Assembly (NCBI GenBank): GCA_014763905.1
Contig: JACXUN010000022.1
Span: 1 to 11,278, forward strand
Direction of reading: 5' to 3'
Source of the DNA: Campylobacterales bacterium
Lineage (GTDB): Bacteria > Campylobacterota > Campylobacteria > Campylobacterales > Sulfurovaceae
Length of the DNA stretch: 11,278 bases
Made by a program: the position numbers and the translations under genes. Under the pieces are notes generated by a model, which did no database searches, had not been told where the DNA came from, and saw nothing but the letters and a program-made list of their open reading frames with translations. Shown piece after piece: positions 4,799-11,278 of the stretch. Every line of letters starts with the position of its first letter. Within the stretch, counting starts at the first letter, position 1.

Positions 4799-5827
4799 TT
4801 GTATACTAGACCGTCACTCACCCAATATGTTGTTGCCAGGCTGATTACGATTTTTATTTTTGTCACCTCGCTGTATATTTTGGCAACGGTGATTGTCCCG
4901 AAAGAGTTTCAAAACACCGCATTTCATCTCTCTCTTTTTGTGATTTCGCTGTTATTAGTATTGGGTTCGGTCTATATCGGTGCCAAACGGGTTAAACGAG
5001 AACTCAAAGTGGTCGAAAAGTATCTCTCCGGGGTAGAGGAGTATGAGAACTTCAATCGGCAGGCTCTCTTTTTTACGCAGGAGTTTGAAAATATCAATGT
5101 GAAACTGATCGATATTTTACAATTGATCAAGAAAAAAGAGCTCAAAAAACGTAAATACCACGCCAAAATCAAACTCAAAAACCGCCAACGTTCCGATATG
5201 CTCTCCGCTATCGCACATGAGTTTCGTAATCCGATAGCGGCGACGATGGGGTATGCCCAAACGCTTAATGATGATGACGATATACCTCCGGCACTGCGTA
5301 AAAAGTTTCTAAGCAAAATCTACAATAACGGACAAAAGATCGAGGAGCTGCTCAGCCGACTACTGCTCTGGAACCGTTTTGAGAGCGGTGAACAGAAGAT
5401 GCAGATCAGTACCTTCGATATGCTGCCGCTTGTCAAAGATGTCATTCATAATCTCAATGAAAAATATAAAAACCGTGAAATTCTCGTCAATAATGCCCCT
5501 TTGGTCATCAAAGCCGATAAAGCCCTAATGGAGATTGTCATCAAAAATCTGATTGAAAACGCCCTCAAATACTCCAAAGAGCAAGTAGAGGTGAAGATCG
5601 AAGGCAATAAGGTTTCGGTGATCGACCGAGGAGTCGGCATCGCTCCGGAACATATCGATAAAGTGACCAAAAAATTCTACCGAAGCGGTGAACACAGCTG
5701 GGATAACTCTATGGGCTTGGGATTAGCAATTGTGAAGCAAATTTTGAGTTTGCATCATAGTATGCTGGTGATTGAGAGTGAAGAGCATAAGGGTTCGACG
5801 TTTTCATTTGTTCTGCCTTCCTTCTAA
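4799..5827 (+). CDS. Orphan membrane sensor histidine kinase
   Basis: This 342-aa two-component sensor has two N-terminal membrane helices (about 11-33 and 43-62) joined by a loop of only about 10 residues, so it lacks a periplasmic sensor domain. A charged coiled-coil linker follows (about 65-130). The H-box SAIAHEFRNPIA carries phospho-acceptor H140. The HATPase domain has the N-box KNLIENALKYSK (N250, N254), G1 DRGVGIAPEH (D276), F-box KKFYRSG and G2 GLGLAIV (306-312), all intact. The start is TTG at 4799, 2 nt after the preceding stop. An in-frame TGA at 4784-4786 leaves no ATG or GTG start upstream, and the first helix begins only 10 residues in, so TTG is the best choice. No response regulator is in the window. 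With no periplasmic domain it probably senses the membrane, a protein partner or a cytoplasmic cue. The shared operon with dapE suggests, but does not show, a cell-envelope link. Confidence 0.92.
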   Translation: MYTRPSLTQYVVARLITIFIFVTSLYILATVIVPKEFQNTAFHLSLFVISLLLVLGSVYIGAKRVKRELKVVEKYLSGVEEYENFNRQALFFTQEFENINVKLIDILQLIKKKELKKRKYHAKIKLKNRQRSDMLSAIAHEFRNPIAATMGYAQTLNDDDDIPPALRKKFLSKIYNNGQKIEELLSRLLLWNRFESGEQKMQISTFDMLPLVKDVIHNLNEKYKNREILVNNAPLVIKADKALMEIVIKNLIENALKYSKEQVEVKIEGNKVSVIDRGVGIAPEHIDKVTKKFYRSGEHSWDNSMGLGLAIVKQILSLHHSMLVIESEEHKGSTFSFVLPSF

Positions 5828-5921
5828 AATCAATTTTCCTGACCATCATTATCGATGATTCTTCACAAGATTAGCTAAGCATTAAAAAATGAGAATAATA
5901 GTGATATAAAAAGGTAACAAT

Positions 5922-5957
5922 TTAAAGAATACACCGCTCTTTAATTAATTTTTCTTG
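5922..5957 (+). terminator. Weak AT-rich hairpin followed by T-rich run (possible operon end)
   Basis: TTAAAGA (5922-5928) pairs with TCTTTAA (5938-5944) around a 9-nt loop and is followed by TTAATTTTTCTT. It lies about 95 nt past the histidine kinase stop and before the molybdoenzyme promoter region. The stem has one G-C pair only, so termination would be inefficient. Another small symmetry (ATCAT/ATGAT at 5845-5859) lies closer to the stop but has no T-run. Confidence 0.3.
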
Positions 5958-5982
5958 CAAAACATGATAGTATATATCCATT

Positions 5983-6000
5983 AGTAAAAATTATTTTACT
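5983..6000 (+). promoter_or_regulatory. Palindrome AGTAAAA-N4-TTTTACT upstream of the molybdoenzyme operon
   Basis: The two 7-bp arms (5983-5989, 5994-6000) are perfect and separated by 4 nt (ATTA), the spacing used by CRP/FNR-family dimers, although the half-site differs from FNR (TTGAT-N4-ATCAA). The centre (5991.5) lies about 70 nt before the first start codon. If the -10 is one of the TAATAA-type boxes near 6025-6033, the site would sit roughly at -40 to -46, a classic activator position. The promoter itself is uncertain. An AT-rich 7-bp match could also be chance. Confidence 0.35.
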
Positions 6001-6060
6001 CCATAATTGCCAATTAATATGGTGTAATAATAGTTATAACTTAATAATATAGGAGAAAAC

Positions 6061-6810
6061 ATGAAGTTAGGTTTTCTAGTTGACCTTAACCTTTGCATGG
6101 GTTGTAAAGGGTGTGAGGTCGCTTGTAAAGTTGAAAATGAAGTGCCATTAAGCACATGGCGTCTGCGTGTTAAGTATATCGATATCGGGACATTCCCTGA
6201 GACATCGAGAAACTTTACTCCGCTGCGATGTAACCACTGTGCCAATGCTCCGTGTGAGCGAATCTGTCCGGTTTCGGCGCTGCACTATCTGGATAACGGT
6301 ATCGTCAATGTGGATAGTGAGCGGTGTATCGGGTGTGCCGGGTGTGTGATGGCATGTCCGTACGGAGCGATCTATATCGATCCTGAGACCAATACGGCTG
6401 ACAAGTGTACCTACTGTGCCCACCGAATCGAAAGCGGTATGATGCCGGCATGTGTCGTTGCGTGTCCGGTTGAAGCCAATATCTTTGGTGATATTGAAGA
6501 TGAAACTTCCCATATCTCTCGATATATCATGGAACATCAAGGCGGTGTTCAGGTCAGAAAACCTGAAAAAAATACTAACCCGCATCACTTCTATGTCGGT
6601 GGAGGTAATCAAACACTGAACCCACTAGCACATGAGCGAATTGAAGGGTATGGACTCTTTAACAACATTACACATCTCAAACATGTGGGAGATCCGAACC
6701 ATTCGCTTTTAGATCGTTTTGTTGCACCATTTGTTGGGCATGAAAAATTAGATAACAAAAGCTTGATGGATCTTGAATCACAAGCTCAAGAGAATAAAGG
6801 AGGTCACTAA
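6061..6810 (+). CDS. Molybdoenzyme iron-sulfur electron-transfer subunit (PsrB/DmsB/SrdB type)
   Basis: This 249-aa ferredoxin-like subunit has sixteen cysteines in four sets for four [4Fe-4S] clusters: C12-x2-C15-x2-C18-x3-C22, C57-x2-C60-x4-C65-x3-C69, C89-x2-C92-x2-C95-x3-C99, and C116-x2-C119-x11-C131-x3-C135. No set is degraded. Each motif sits in the context usual for the DmsB/PsrB family (for example NHCANAPCERICP and CIGCAGCVMACPYGA). There is no signal peptide; in this family the subunit is carried across the membrane by the Tat signal of its catalytic partner. It would pass electrons between the membrane anchor and the molybdenum subunit. The C-terminal 110 residues (after C135) contain a Gly/Asn-rich stretch near 180-190 and a charged tail. 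AGGAG (6051-6055) is 5 nt before the ATG. The stop overlaps the next start by one base (TAATG). Confidence 0.93.
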   Translation: MKLGFLVDLNLCMGCKGCEVACKVENEVPLSTWRLRVKYIDIGTFPETSRNFTPLRCNHCANAPCERICPVSALHYLDNGIVNVDSERCIGCAGCVMACPYGAIYIDPETNTADKCTYCAHRIESGMMPACVVACPVEANIFGDIEDETSHISRYIMEHQGGVQVRKPEKNTNPHHFYVGGGNQTLNPLAHERIEGYGLFNNITHLKHVGDPNHSLLDRFVAPFVGHEKLDNKSLMDLESQAQENKGGH

Positions 6811-7760
6811 TGGATCACGGTACAGCTATTGAAGCAACCAAAGCCGTCGTAACGCTTGACGTTGCTCTTCCGGGTATTATTTGGGGATGGATGATTACGC
6901 TTAATATGTGGGCGAAAAGTATCGGAACGGGAGTGATTCTAGTCGGTGCTTTCCTTCTCTATCGACACAAAAAAGAGGAGATGCCAAATCTAAGATGGCT
7001 TATGCCGTTGATTTCATCTATAGCGTTAAATGTATTCTTACTCTTTACACTAATAGATCTTCATCAGCCGTTAAGAATGATCAATATATTCCTGCATCCG
7101 CATTGGACTTCAGCGATTACGGTTGGAGCTTGGATGGCAACACTCTTTACGGCGTTGATTACGCTTCTTGCTTTGATTGGGTTCTTTGATCAGCATCCTG
7201 ATGTTAGACGACACTGTGGATTGGCTAAAAAGATTCGGGGAATGAGTGGTGTATATGAGAAGATCTTCCCATTTGTCGTGGTATTGGCAATTCCGGTTAC
7301 CCTCTATACGGCAGTGATTATGGCGGAATCAAGTGCGAGAGAGTTATGGCAAGCACCGGCTGAGTTGATTCAGATGCTGATGGCAGCCTTTATGGTAGGG
7401 AGTGCAACATTGGTACTTATCGCTGATAAATGGTCGGAAAATGCGAGAAAAGATTTGGCTTTGGTATTGGCTTTAGCGGTATTCTTCTCATTTTTAATGT
7501 ATATGGGTGAGTATTTCTTCTCGTTTAAATCTGCTGAAGCAGAGATGACGTTAACCTATGTACACTCAGGCGGTGAGTACAATGTCCAATTCTGGGCTGC
7601 AATGCTTTTAGGATTTATCATTCCGTTCTTTGTGGCATTCGGTAGTCTAAAAGAGTATAACAAAACATTAATGAAATTTGCAGCAGTGACAACACTTATC
7701 GGTCTCTATATGGCTAAAGATGTATGGCTCAAAATTCCACAACTGTTACCGTTAAGTTAA
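6810..7760 (+). CDS. NrfD/PsrC-type membrane anchor and quinone-site subunit
   Basis: This 316-aa polytopic protein has about eight hydrophobic helices (roughly 23-50, 62-82, 103-126, 151-173, 184-206, 214-237, 258-279, 288-305). It resembles the NrfD/PsrC family, which anchors the iron-sulfur and catalytic subunits on the periplasmic side and exchanges electrons with the menaquinone pool without haem. Charged or polar residues lie inside or at the ends of helices, for example D83, H85, H96, H98, E173 and E234, and some may line the quinone site; which ones do cannot be decided here. The gene starts at an ATG overlapping the TAA of the preceding gene, with GGAGG (6799-6803) 6 nt upstream, so translation of the two subunits is tightly coupled. 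The order B-C-A differs from psrABC and phsABC. Confidence 0.9.
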   Translation: MDHGTAIEATKAVVTLDVALPGIIWGWMITLNMWAKSIGTGVILVGAFLLYRHKKEEMPNLRWLMPLISSIALNVFLLFTLIDLHQPLRMINIFLHPHWTSAITVGAWMATLFTALITLLALIGFFDQHPDVRRHCGLAKKIRGMSGVYEKIFPFVVVLAIPVTLYTAVIMAESSARELWQAPAELIQMLMAAFMVGSATLVLIADKWSENARKDLALVLALAVFFSFLMYMGEYFFSFKSAEAEMTLTYVHSGGEYNVQFWAAMLLGFIIPFFVAFGSLKEYNKTLMKFAAVTTLIGLYMAKDVWLKIPQLLPLS

Positions 7761-7770
7761 GGAGAGAAAC

Positions 7771-10700
7771 ATGGTTAAAAAGATGAATAAAACAGAATCT
7801 TCTTTCTTTGAAAGTAGAAGAACATTTCTAAAAGGAACCGCTTATACAGTAGCCGGTGCAGCCGTAGCTAAAGGGGTATTCTCAACTATTGTTGAGACTC
7901 CTGCTTTTGCGGAAGAGGCGAAATTTACTTCAACACCTTCGTCTCTTCTTTTCTATCCACCACATGAAGAGTGGGATAGTTTCACAGAGCTTGACGGTAA
8001 TGATTGGAAACGAGGCGGTATCGGTCGTCGCGGTGTTCAAGGTGCGGAAAATCCTCATGGGATCAAATCAACTGAATATATGTTGGTTCCAACTGCCTGT
8101 AACAACTGTGAAGCGTCATGTGGATTGACGGCATGGGTTGATGTCGGTGTCTACAAAGAGACCAAAAACCCAAAAGACCTAAAAGTCAGAAAATACATGG
8201 GTAACCCGCTTCACGCCGGAAGCCGTGGACGAAACTGTGCTAAAGGGTATGCAACTCAATCACAAATGTATGATCCGGATCGAATCCCATTCCCACTCAA
8301 AAGAGCTCCGGGTTCTAAGCGTGGAGAAGGTAAATGGGTACGAGTAAGCTGGGATGATGCGATGAAAGATATCGGGAACAAAGTTGCCGGTCTTTTAGAA
8401 AAAGGTGATGAGATGTCTAAAAAGATGTTCATGTACCAAGTAGGTCGTCCAAATGAAAACGGATTCGGACCACGTGTTCCTCAATCACTTGGTATCGATG
8501 GATGGAACTCTCATACCAACATCTGTTCTGCCGGTGCAAGACAAGGAACGATTCAATGGACAAATGATGACAGAAACTCACCGGATTGGTCAAATGCCAA
8601 CTTGATTTTCTTGCAATCATCACACGCAGCGGATGCGGGACACTACTTCCAGCAAGCAGCCGGACGAATTGCCGATGCTCGTAAACGTGGAGCGAAATTG
8701 GTGGTAATGGATCCGCGTCTTTCTAACTCAGCGGGTATGGCGGATCTTTGGGTTCCATGCTGGCCGGGTACTGAAGCGGCTCTCTATCTCTATCTTGCCA
8801 ACCGAATCCTAAATGAAAAAGGAATCGACGGTAAAGATTTGATTAATCATAACTTTGTCAAGCAGTGGGTTAACTGGGATCGATTGATGAAGAACAAAGA
8901 GCAATTGGCTCTTATGGTTCAAAAAGGATATATCAAATCGGTACCGCAAGGTGAGAGTTATGAAGACTTTATCACCATGATTCAAGAGATGTACAGCGTC
9001 TATACTCTTGATTTTGTCACCAAAGAGTGTCGTATCGAAGCTCGAATTGTTGAAGAGCTATTCGATATGTTTATCGATGCAGGAACCCGAGTGGCGACTT
9101 ATGTTTGGCGTGCAGGACCAATCGGTCACCGAGGTGGTTGGATGAATGCACGTTCAGCCTTCCTCCCGTTTGTACTTCGTGGAGCTATGGCTGGAGACAA
9201 AGGGGGAATCGGACTACACCACTGGCATGTTATTTCTGTAAACGGTAAAGGTCAAGCCGCAACCGTATCGGGAGAAAACCCGCCGCCGGTTGATGTCTGG
9301 AATGAATTGGCATGGCCGCCTGAATATCCATTGAGCTCGTATGAGATGAGTCATATGTTACCACATCTTCTTTTGGATGATGAGTGGCGTAATAATTGGC
9401 GAAGCAAAGGGGTAATGATACCGGATAGATTGGCAATTTATGTACCGAGAATTTACAACCCGGTATGGATTAACCCGGATGGATTCAGATGGATCGAAGC
9501 ATTGAAGCGAGAAGATAAAATTGAGATGTCTTTCAACCTCTCTCCGACATGGTCAGAGACCAACTGGTATTGTGATTATATTCTTCCGGTTGGATTAGCC
9601 GGTGAGCGTCACGATCAGCATTCAGAAGCGACACAGCCGACACGATGGTTGAGCTTTAGGCAACCGGCTCTTCGTGTTGCTTTAGAGAAGATGGGATGGA
9701 AGCCGAAACATCCGGCACGCGGTACGCTTGAAGCACACATGGCTGCGGGTCTTGGTGAGATTTGGGAAGAGGTAGAGTTCTGGGCGAACCTCATGACAGA
9801 CTATGTCGATCCGACCGGTAAATTGGGTGTACGAAAATTCTGGGCATCAAAAGAAGATCCAAGCCGAGCGGTGAGTATCTCTGAGTGGTATCAAGCAGCG
9901 TTTGATAACCTACCGCATTTGAAAAAGACGGCAAAAGCGAAATATCCAGATTCCAAATACCCTAACTATGAGTTAATGCGAGAGATGGGAACTTGGATGG
10001 AAGAGGATAATATCTATCGACCGCAAGAGCGACCGCTGAAAAAAGAGGGTGATAACTATATTGTTCACGGGAAAGCGTTCCCAAGCAGAGAAGTGGAAAA
10101 AGACGAATTCGGTGTCCTAATGGTCGAAGAGCATGGTAAAAAACACGCTATCGGTTTGGAAGTAGACGGTGAAATTGTCGAAGGATTCCATACACTGAGT
10201 AAAAAACTAGAGTTCTTCTCTGAGTGGTTAACCGATTGGAAATGGGCAGAGTATGCGATTCCGGTTTATCCGACTAACAAAGAGGATCGACAAAAGATGA
10301 TCCACCTTGTGACGCAGGTACACCATGACTTTATGGAAAAAGAGAATGAGTTTGCATTGAACACAATTTTCCGATTGCCGTATAATATCCATACCCGTTC
10401 AGTTAACGCCAAACATTTGATGGAGATTTCACAGAACCACAACCCGATATGGATTCATACCAGTGATGCGAAACGTCTCAATATTAAGCAGGGTGATGCG
10501 GTTAAAGTAACGATTGTCGATACGGTAAGCGGATTAGAGTCAGGATACTTTATCGCAATGGCAGTACCGACTGAGGGAACTATGCCGGGTGTATTGGCAA
10601 ACTCACACCATGCCGGACGATGGAAACTTAAAAATGCGGTGGAAATCCCAGGATTTGAACATAAGCTTGGTGTTATGGGATTGGGTGCTCCACTCTATGA

Positions 10701-11112
10701 TATAACTATGGATGGTAAGATTGGTACTTTAAAACCTAAACAAGGTATCGATGCCGGAATGATGGAGCGTCGAGAGAGCTGGCAGTTCAAAGAGTACAAC
10801 CGAGACCTTGACAATATCTGGTGGGATGGTCTAAGCGGTTCATGGCAAAATGCTGTGGCTCCGACACACCCAGACCCAGTTGCCGGTAACCATGCATGGC
10901 ATCAAAAAGTTGTCCTAGAAAAAGCCGGAAGTGAAGATACTATCGGTGATATCTATGTAAACTATGAGAACAATATGAAGGTCTACCAAGCATGGAGAGA
11001 TAAATTAACTCGACCGCTTGAAGCCGGAGATACCATTCGAAGACCACGTCATATGCCTAGATCAGGACCAGCCGTATCTGATACCGGATATGCGGTCAAT
11101 ATCAAAGGCTAA
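7771..11112 (+). CDS. Tat-exported molybdopterin oxidoreductase catalytic subunit (PsrA/SrdA-like, substrate unknown)
   Basis: This 1113-aa DMSO-reductase-family enzyme starts with a Tat signal: SRRTFLK at 15-21, a hydrophobic core near 23-40, and likely cleavage after AFA (45-47). The mature N-terminus binds one [4Fe-4S] cluster through C110-x2-C113-x3-C117 and C156 (NCAKGYA). C252 in HTNICSAGARQG is the probable molybdenum ligand, as in the Cys-ligated PsrA/PhsA/TtrA/ArrA group. Bis-MGD binding segments include VVMDPRLS (311-318) and the C-terminal dinucleotide-binding domain from about 855 (IWIHTSDAKRLNIKQGDAV). It is much longer than Wolinella-type PsrA (about 760 aa). The additional length lies partly in a charged, Trp-rich stretch around 650-830 and in the C-terminal tail after about 960. 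Gene order B-C-A, length and Tat signal recall SrdA, the selenate reductase of Bacillus selenatarsenatis, but polysulfide, tetrathionate, arsenate or another oxyanion are equally possible. AAGGAG lies just before the ATG. No TorD-like chaperone gene follows within the window. Confidence 0.92.
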   Translation: MVKKMNKTESSFFESRRTFLKGTAYTVAGAAVAKGVFSTIVETPAFAEEAKFTSTPSSLLFYPPHEEWDSFTELDGNDWKRGGIGRRGVQGAENPHGIKSTEYMLVPTACNNCEASCGLTAWVDVGVYKETKNPKDLKVRKYMGNPLHAGSRGRNCAKGYATQSQMYDPDRIPFPLKRAPGSKRGEGKWVRVSWDDAMKDIGNKVAGLLEKGDEMSKKMFMYQVGRPNENGFGPRVPQSLGIDGWNSHTNICSAGARQGTIQWTNDDRNSPDWSNANLIFLQSSHAADAGHYFQQAAGRIADARKRGAKLVVMDPRLSNSAGMADLWVPCWPGTEAALYLYLANRILNEKGIDGKDLINHNFVKQWVNWDRLMKNKEQLALMVQKGYIKSVPQGESYEDFITMIQEMYSVYTLDFVTKECRIEARIVEELFDMFIDAGTRVATYVWRAGPIGHRGGWMNARSAFLPFVLRGAMAGDKGGIGLHHWHVISVNGKGQAATVSGENPPPVDVWNELAWPPEYPLSSYEMSHMLPHLLLDDEWRNNWRSKGVMIPDRLAIYVPRIYNPVWINPDGFRWIEALKREDKIEMSFNLSPTWSETNWYCDYILPVGLAGERHDQHSEATQPTRWLSFRQPALRVALEKMGWKPKHPARGTLEAHMAAGLGEIWEEVEFWANLMTDYVDPTGKLGVRKFWASKEDPSRAVSISEWYQAAFDNLPHLKKTAKAKYPDSKYPNYELMREMGTWMEEDNIYRPQERPLKKEGDNYIVHGKAFPSREVEKDEFGVLMVEEHGKKHAIGLEVDGEIVEGFHTLSKKLEFFSEWLTDWKWAEYAIPVYPTNKEDRQKMIHLVTQVHHDFMEKENEFALNTIFRLPYNIHTRSVNAKHLMEISQNHNPIWIHTSDAKRLNIKQGDAVKVTIVDTVSGLESGYFIAMAVPTEGTMPGVLANSHHAGRWKLKNAVEIPGFEHKLGVMGLGAPLYDITMDGKIGTLKPKQGIDAGMMERRESWQFKEYNRDLDNIWWDGLSGSWQNAVAPTHPDPVAGNHAWHQKVVLEKAGSEDTIGDIYVNYENNMKVYQAWRDKLTRPLEAGDTIRRPRHMPRSGPAVSDTGYAVNIKG

Positions 11113-11119
11113 TTTTTTA

Positions 11120-11146
11120 AACTTGTGGACTTAATGTCCACAAGTT
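11120..11146 (+). terminator. Perfect 11-bp hairpin closing the molybdoenzyme operon
   Basis: AACTTGTGGAC (11120-11130) and GTCCACAAGTT (11136-11146) pair perfectly around TTAAT, 7 nt past the catalytic-subunit stop. On the plus strand the following bases (ATACCTCTTT) are only moderately T-rich. On the minus strand the hairpin is followed by TTTAAAAAATT. It is probably the end of the operon transcript, perhaps acting in both directions. Confidence 0.65.
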
Positions 11147-11230
11147 ATACCTCTTTAATACTTCACCTTTTTCTTTCCAAAACGATTCATCATAAGGTTT
11201 TTATCAGATTCAATCCGATATAAGTCTACT

Positions 11231-11263
11231 AACCTGAGTTCGATGGAGTATCATACTCAGGTT
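11231..11263. repeat. Palindromic repeat, ACCTGAGTTCGA family, copy 3
   Basis: AACCTGAGT (11231-11239) and ACTCAGGTT (11255-11263) form a perfect 9-bp stem. The 15-nt interior starts TCGA, as in copies 1 and 2, but is longer and contains a second nested symmetry (GAGTAT-C-ATACTC, 11247-11259). It lies about 85 nt past the hairpin of the molybdoenzyme operon, in DNA without a recognisable gene (11147-11278). It sits about 8.5 kb from the other two copies, so the family is likely dispersed in this genome. Confidence 0.65.
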
Positions 11264-11278
11264 ATAAGTCTCTCGGGG

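Noticed and set aside
5955..5977. Promoter TTGCAA/TATATA for the molybdoenzyme operon
   Set aside because: The spacer is only about 10 nt, too short for a sigma-70 promoter.
6148..6612. 154-codon minus-strand ORF inside the iron-sulfur subunit
   Set aside because: It is antisense to a cysteine-rich gene with all motifs intact. Its length follows from the codon use of the real gene, and no start signal is seen.
11155..11250. Minus-strand open stretch of 31 codons ending in FGKKKVKY
   Set aside because: It has an in-frame TGA in the repeat at 11251-11253, and its only ATG starts (such as 11193) give 12 residues or fewer with no clear ribosome binding site. It may be a gene remnant, but nothing supports it beyond composition.

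Overview
The window looks like a piece of a Campylobacterota (Epsilonproteobacteria) chromosome, most likely a sulfur-metabolising Sulfurimonas/Sulfuricurvum-type bacterium. The reasons are the protein style (a short GatC next to PilT, a stand-alone ferredoxin:thioredoxin reductase-like protein, a single-domain rhodanese, a polysulfide-reductase-type molybdoenzyme), the compact operons, and promoters with clear TATAAT -10 boxes but no recognisable -35. This assignment comes from protein resemblance only; no rRNA or marker phylogeny is available here. No rRNA, tRNA, CRISPR array or transposase gene was found.

Left part (about 1-2212). After a possible 21-codon 3' end of a plus-strand gene, a minus-strand run reads gatC (amidotransferase subunit), pilT (twitching-motility ATPase), then a PAP2 lipid phosphatase. 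pilT and PAP2 are separated by 3 nt, and the ribosome binding site of PAP2 lies inside the end of pilT.

Middle part (2213-5827), plus strand. Two small sulfur/redox genes, an FTR catalytic-subunit-like protein and a rhodanese, are each preceded by notable palindromes. A 303-nt gap follows. It holds an imperfect REP-like hairpin, a TATAAT promoter, a perfect 17-bp inverted repeat and an untracked 24-codon ORF with an excellent Shine-Dalgarno. That ORF runs into dapE (lysine/peptidoglycan biosynthesis), a 71-aa coiled-coil protein and an orphan two-TM sensor histidine kinase with a TTG start.

Right part (6061-11112), plus strand. A three-gene operon encodes a complex iron-sulfur molybdoenzyme in the order B-C-A: a four-cluster ferredoxin subunit, an NrfD-type membrane anchor, and an unusually long (1113 aa) Tat-exported molybdopterin catalytic subunit. 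Together these should form a periplasm-facing, quinone-linked respiratory oxidoreductase. The order and the length of the catalytic subunit recall selenate reductase SrdBCA more than classical PsrABC, but the substrate cannot be read from the sequence. A perfect 11-bp hairpin closes the operon.

A palindrome with core ACCTGAGTTCGA occurs three times (before and after the FTR-like gene, and at the right end), which suggests a dispersed repeat family. The best candidates for something undescribed are the dapE leader (hairpin plus 24-aa ORF), this repeat family around the FTR-like gene, the -10 box embedded in a palindrome before the rhodanese, and the BCA molybdoenzyme.
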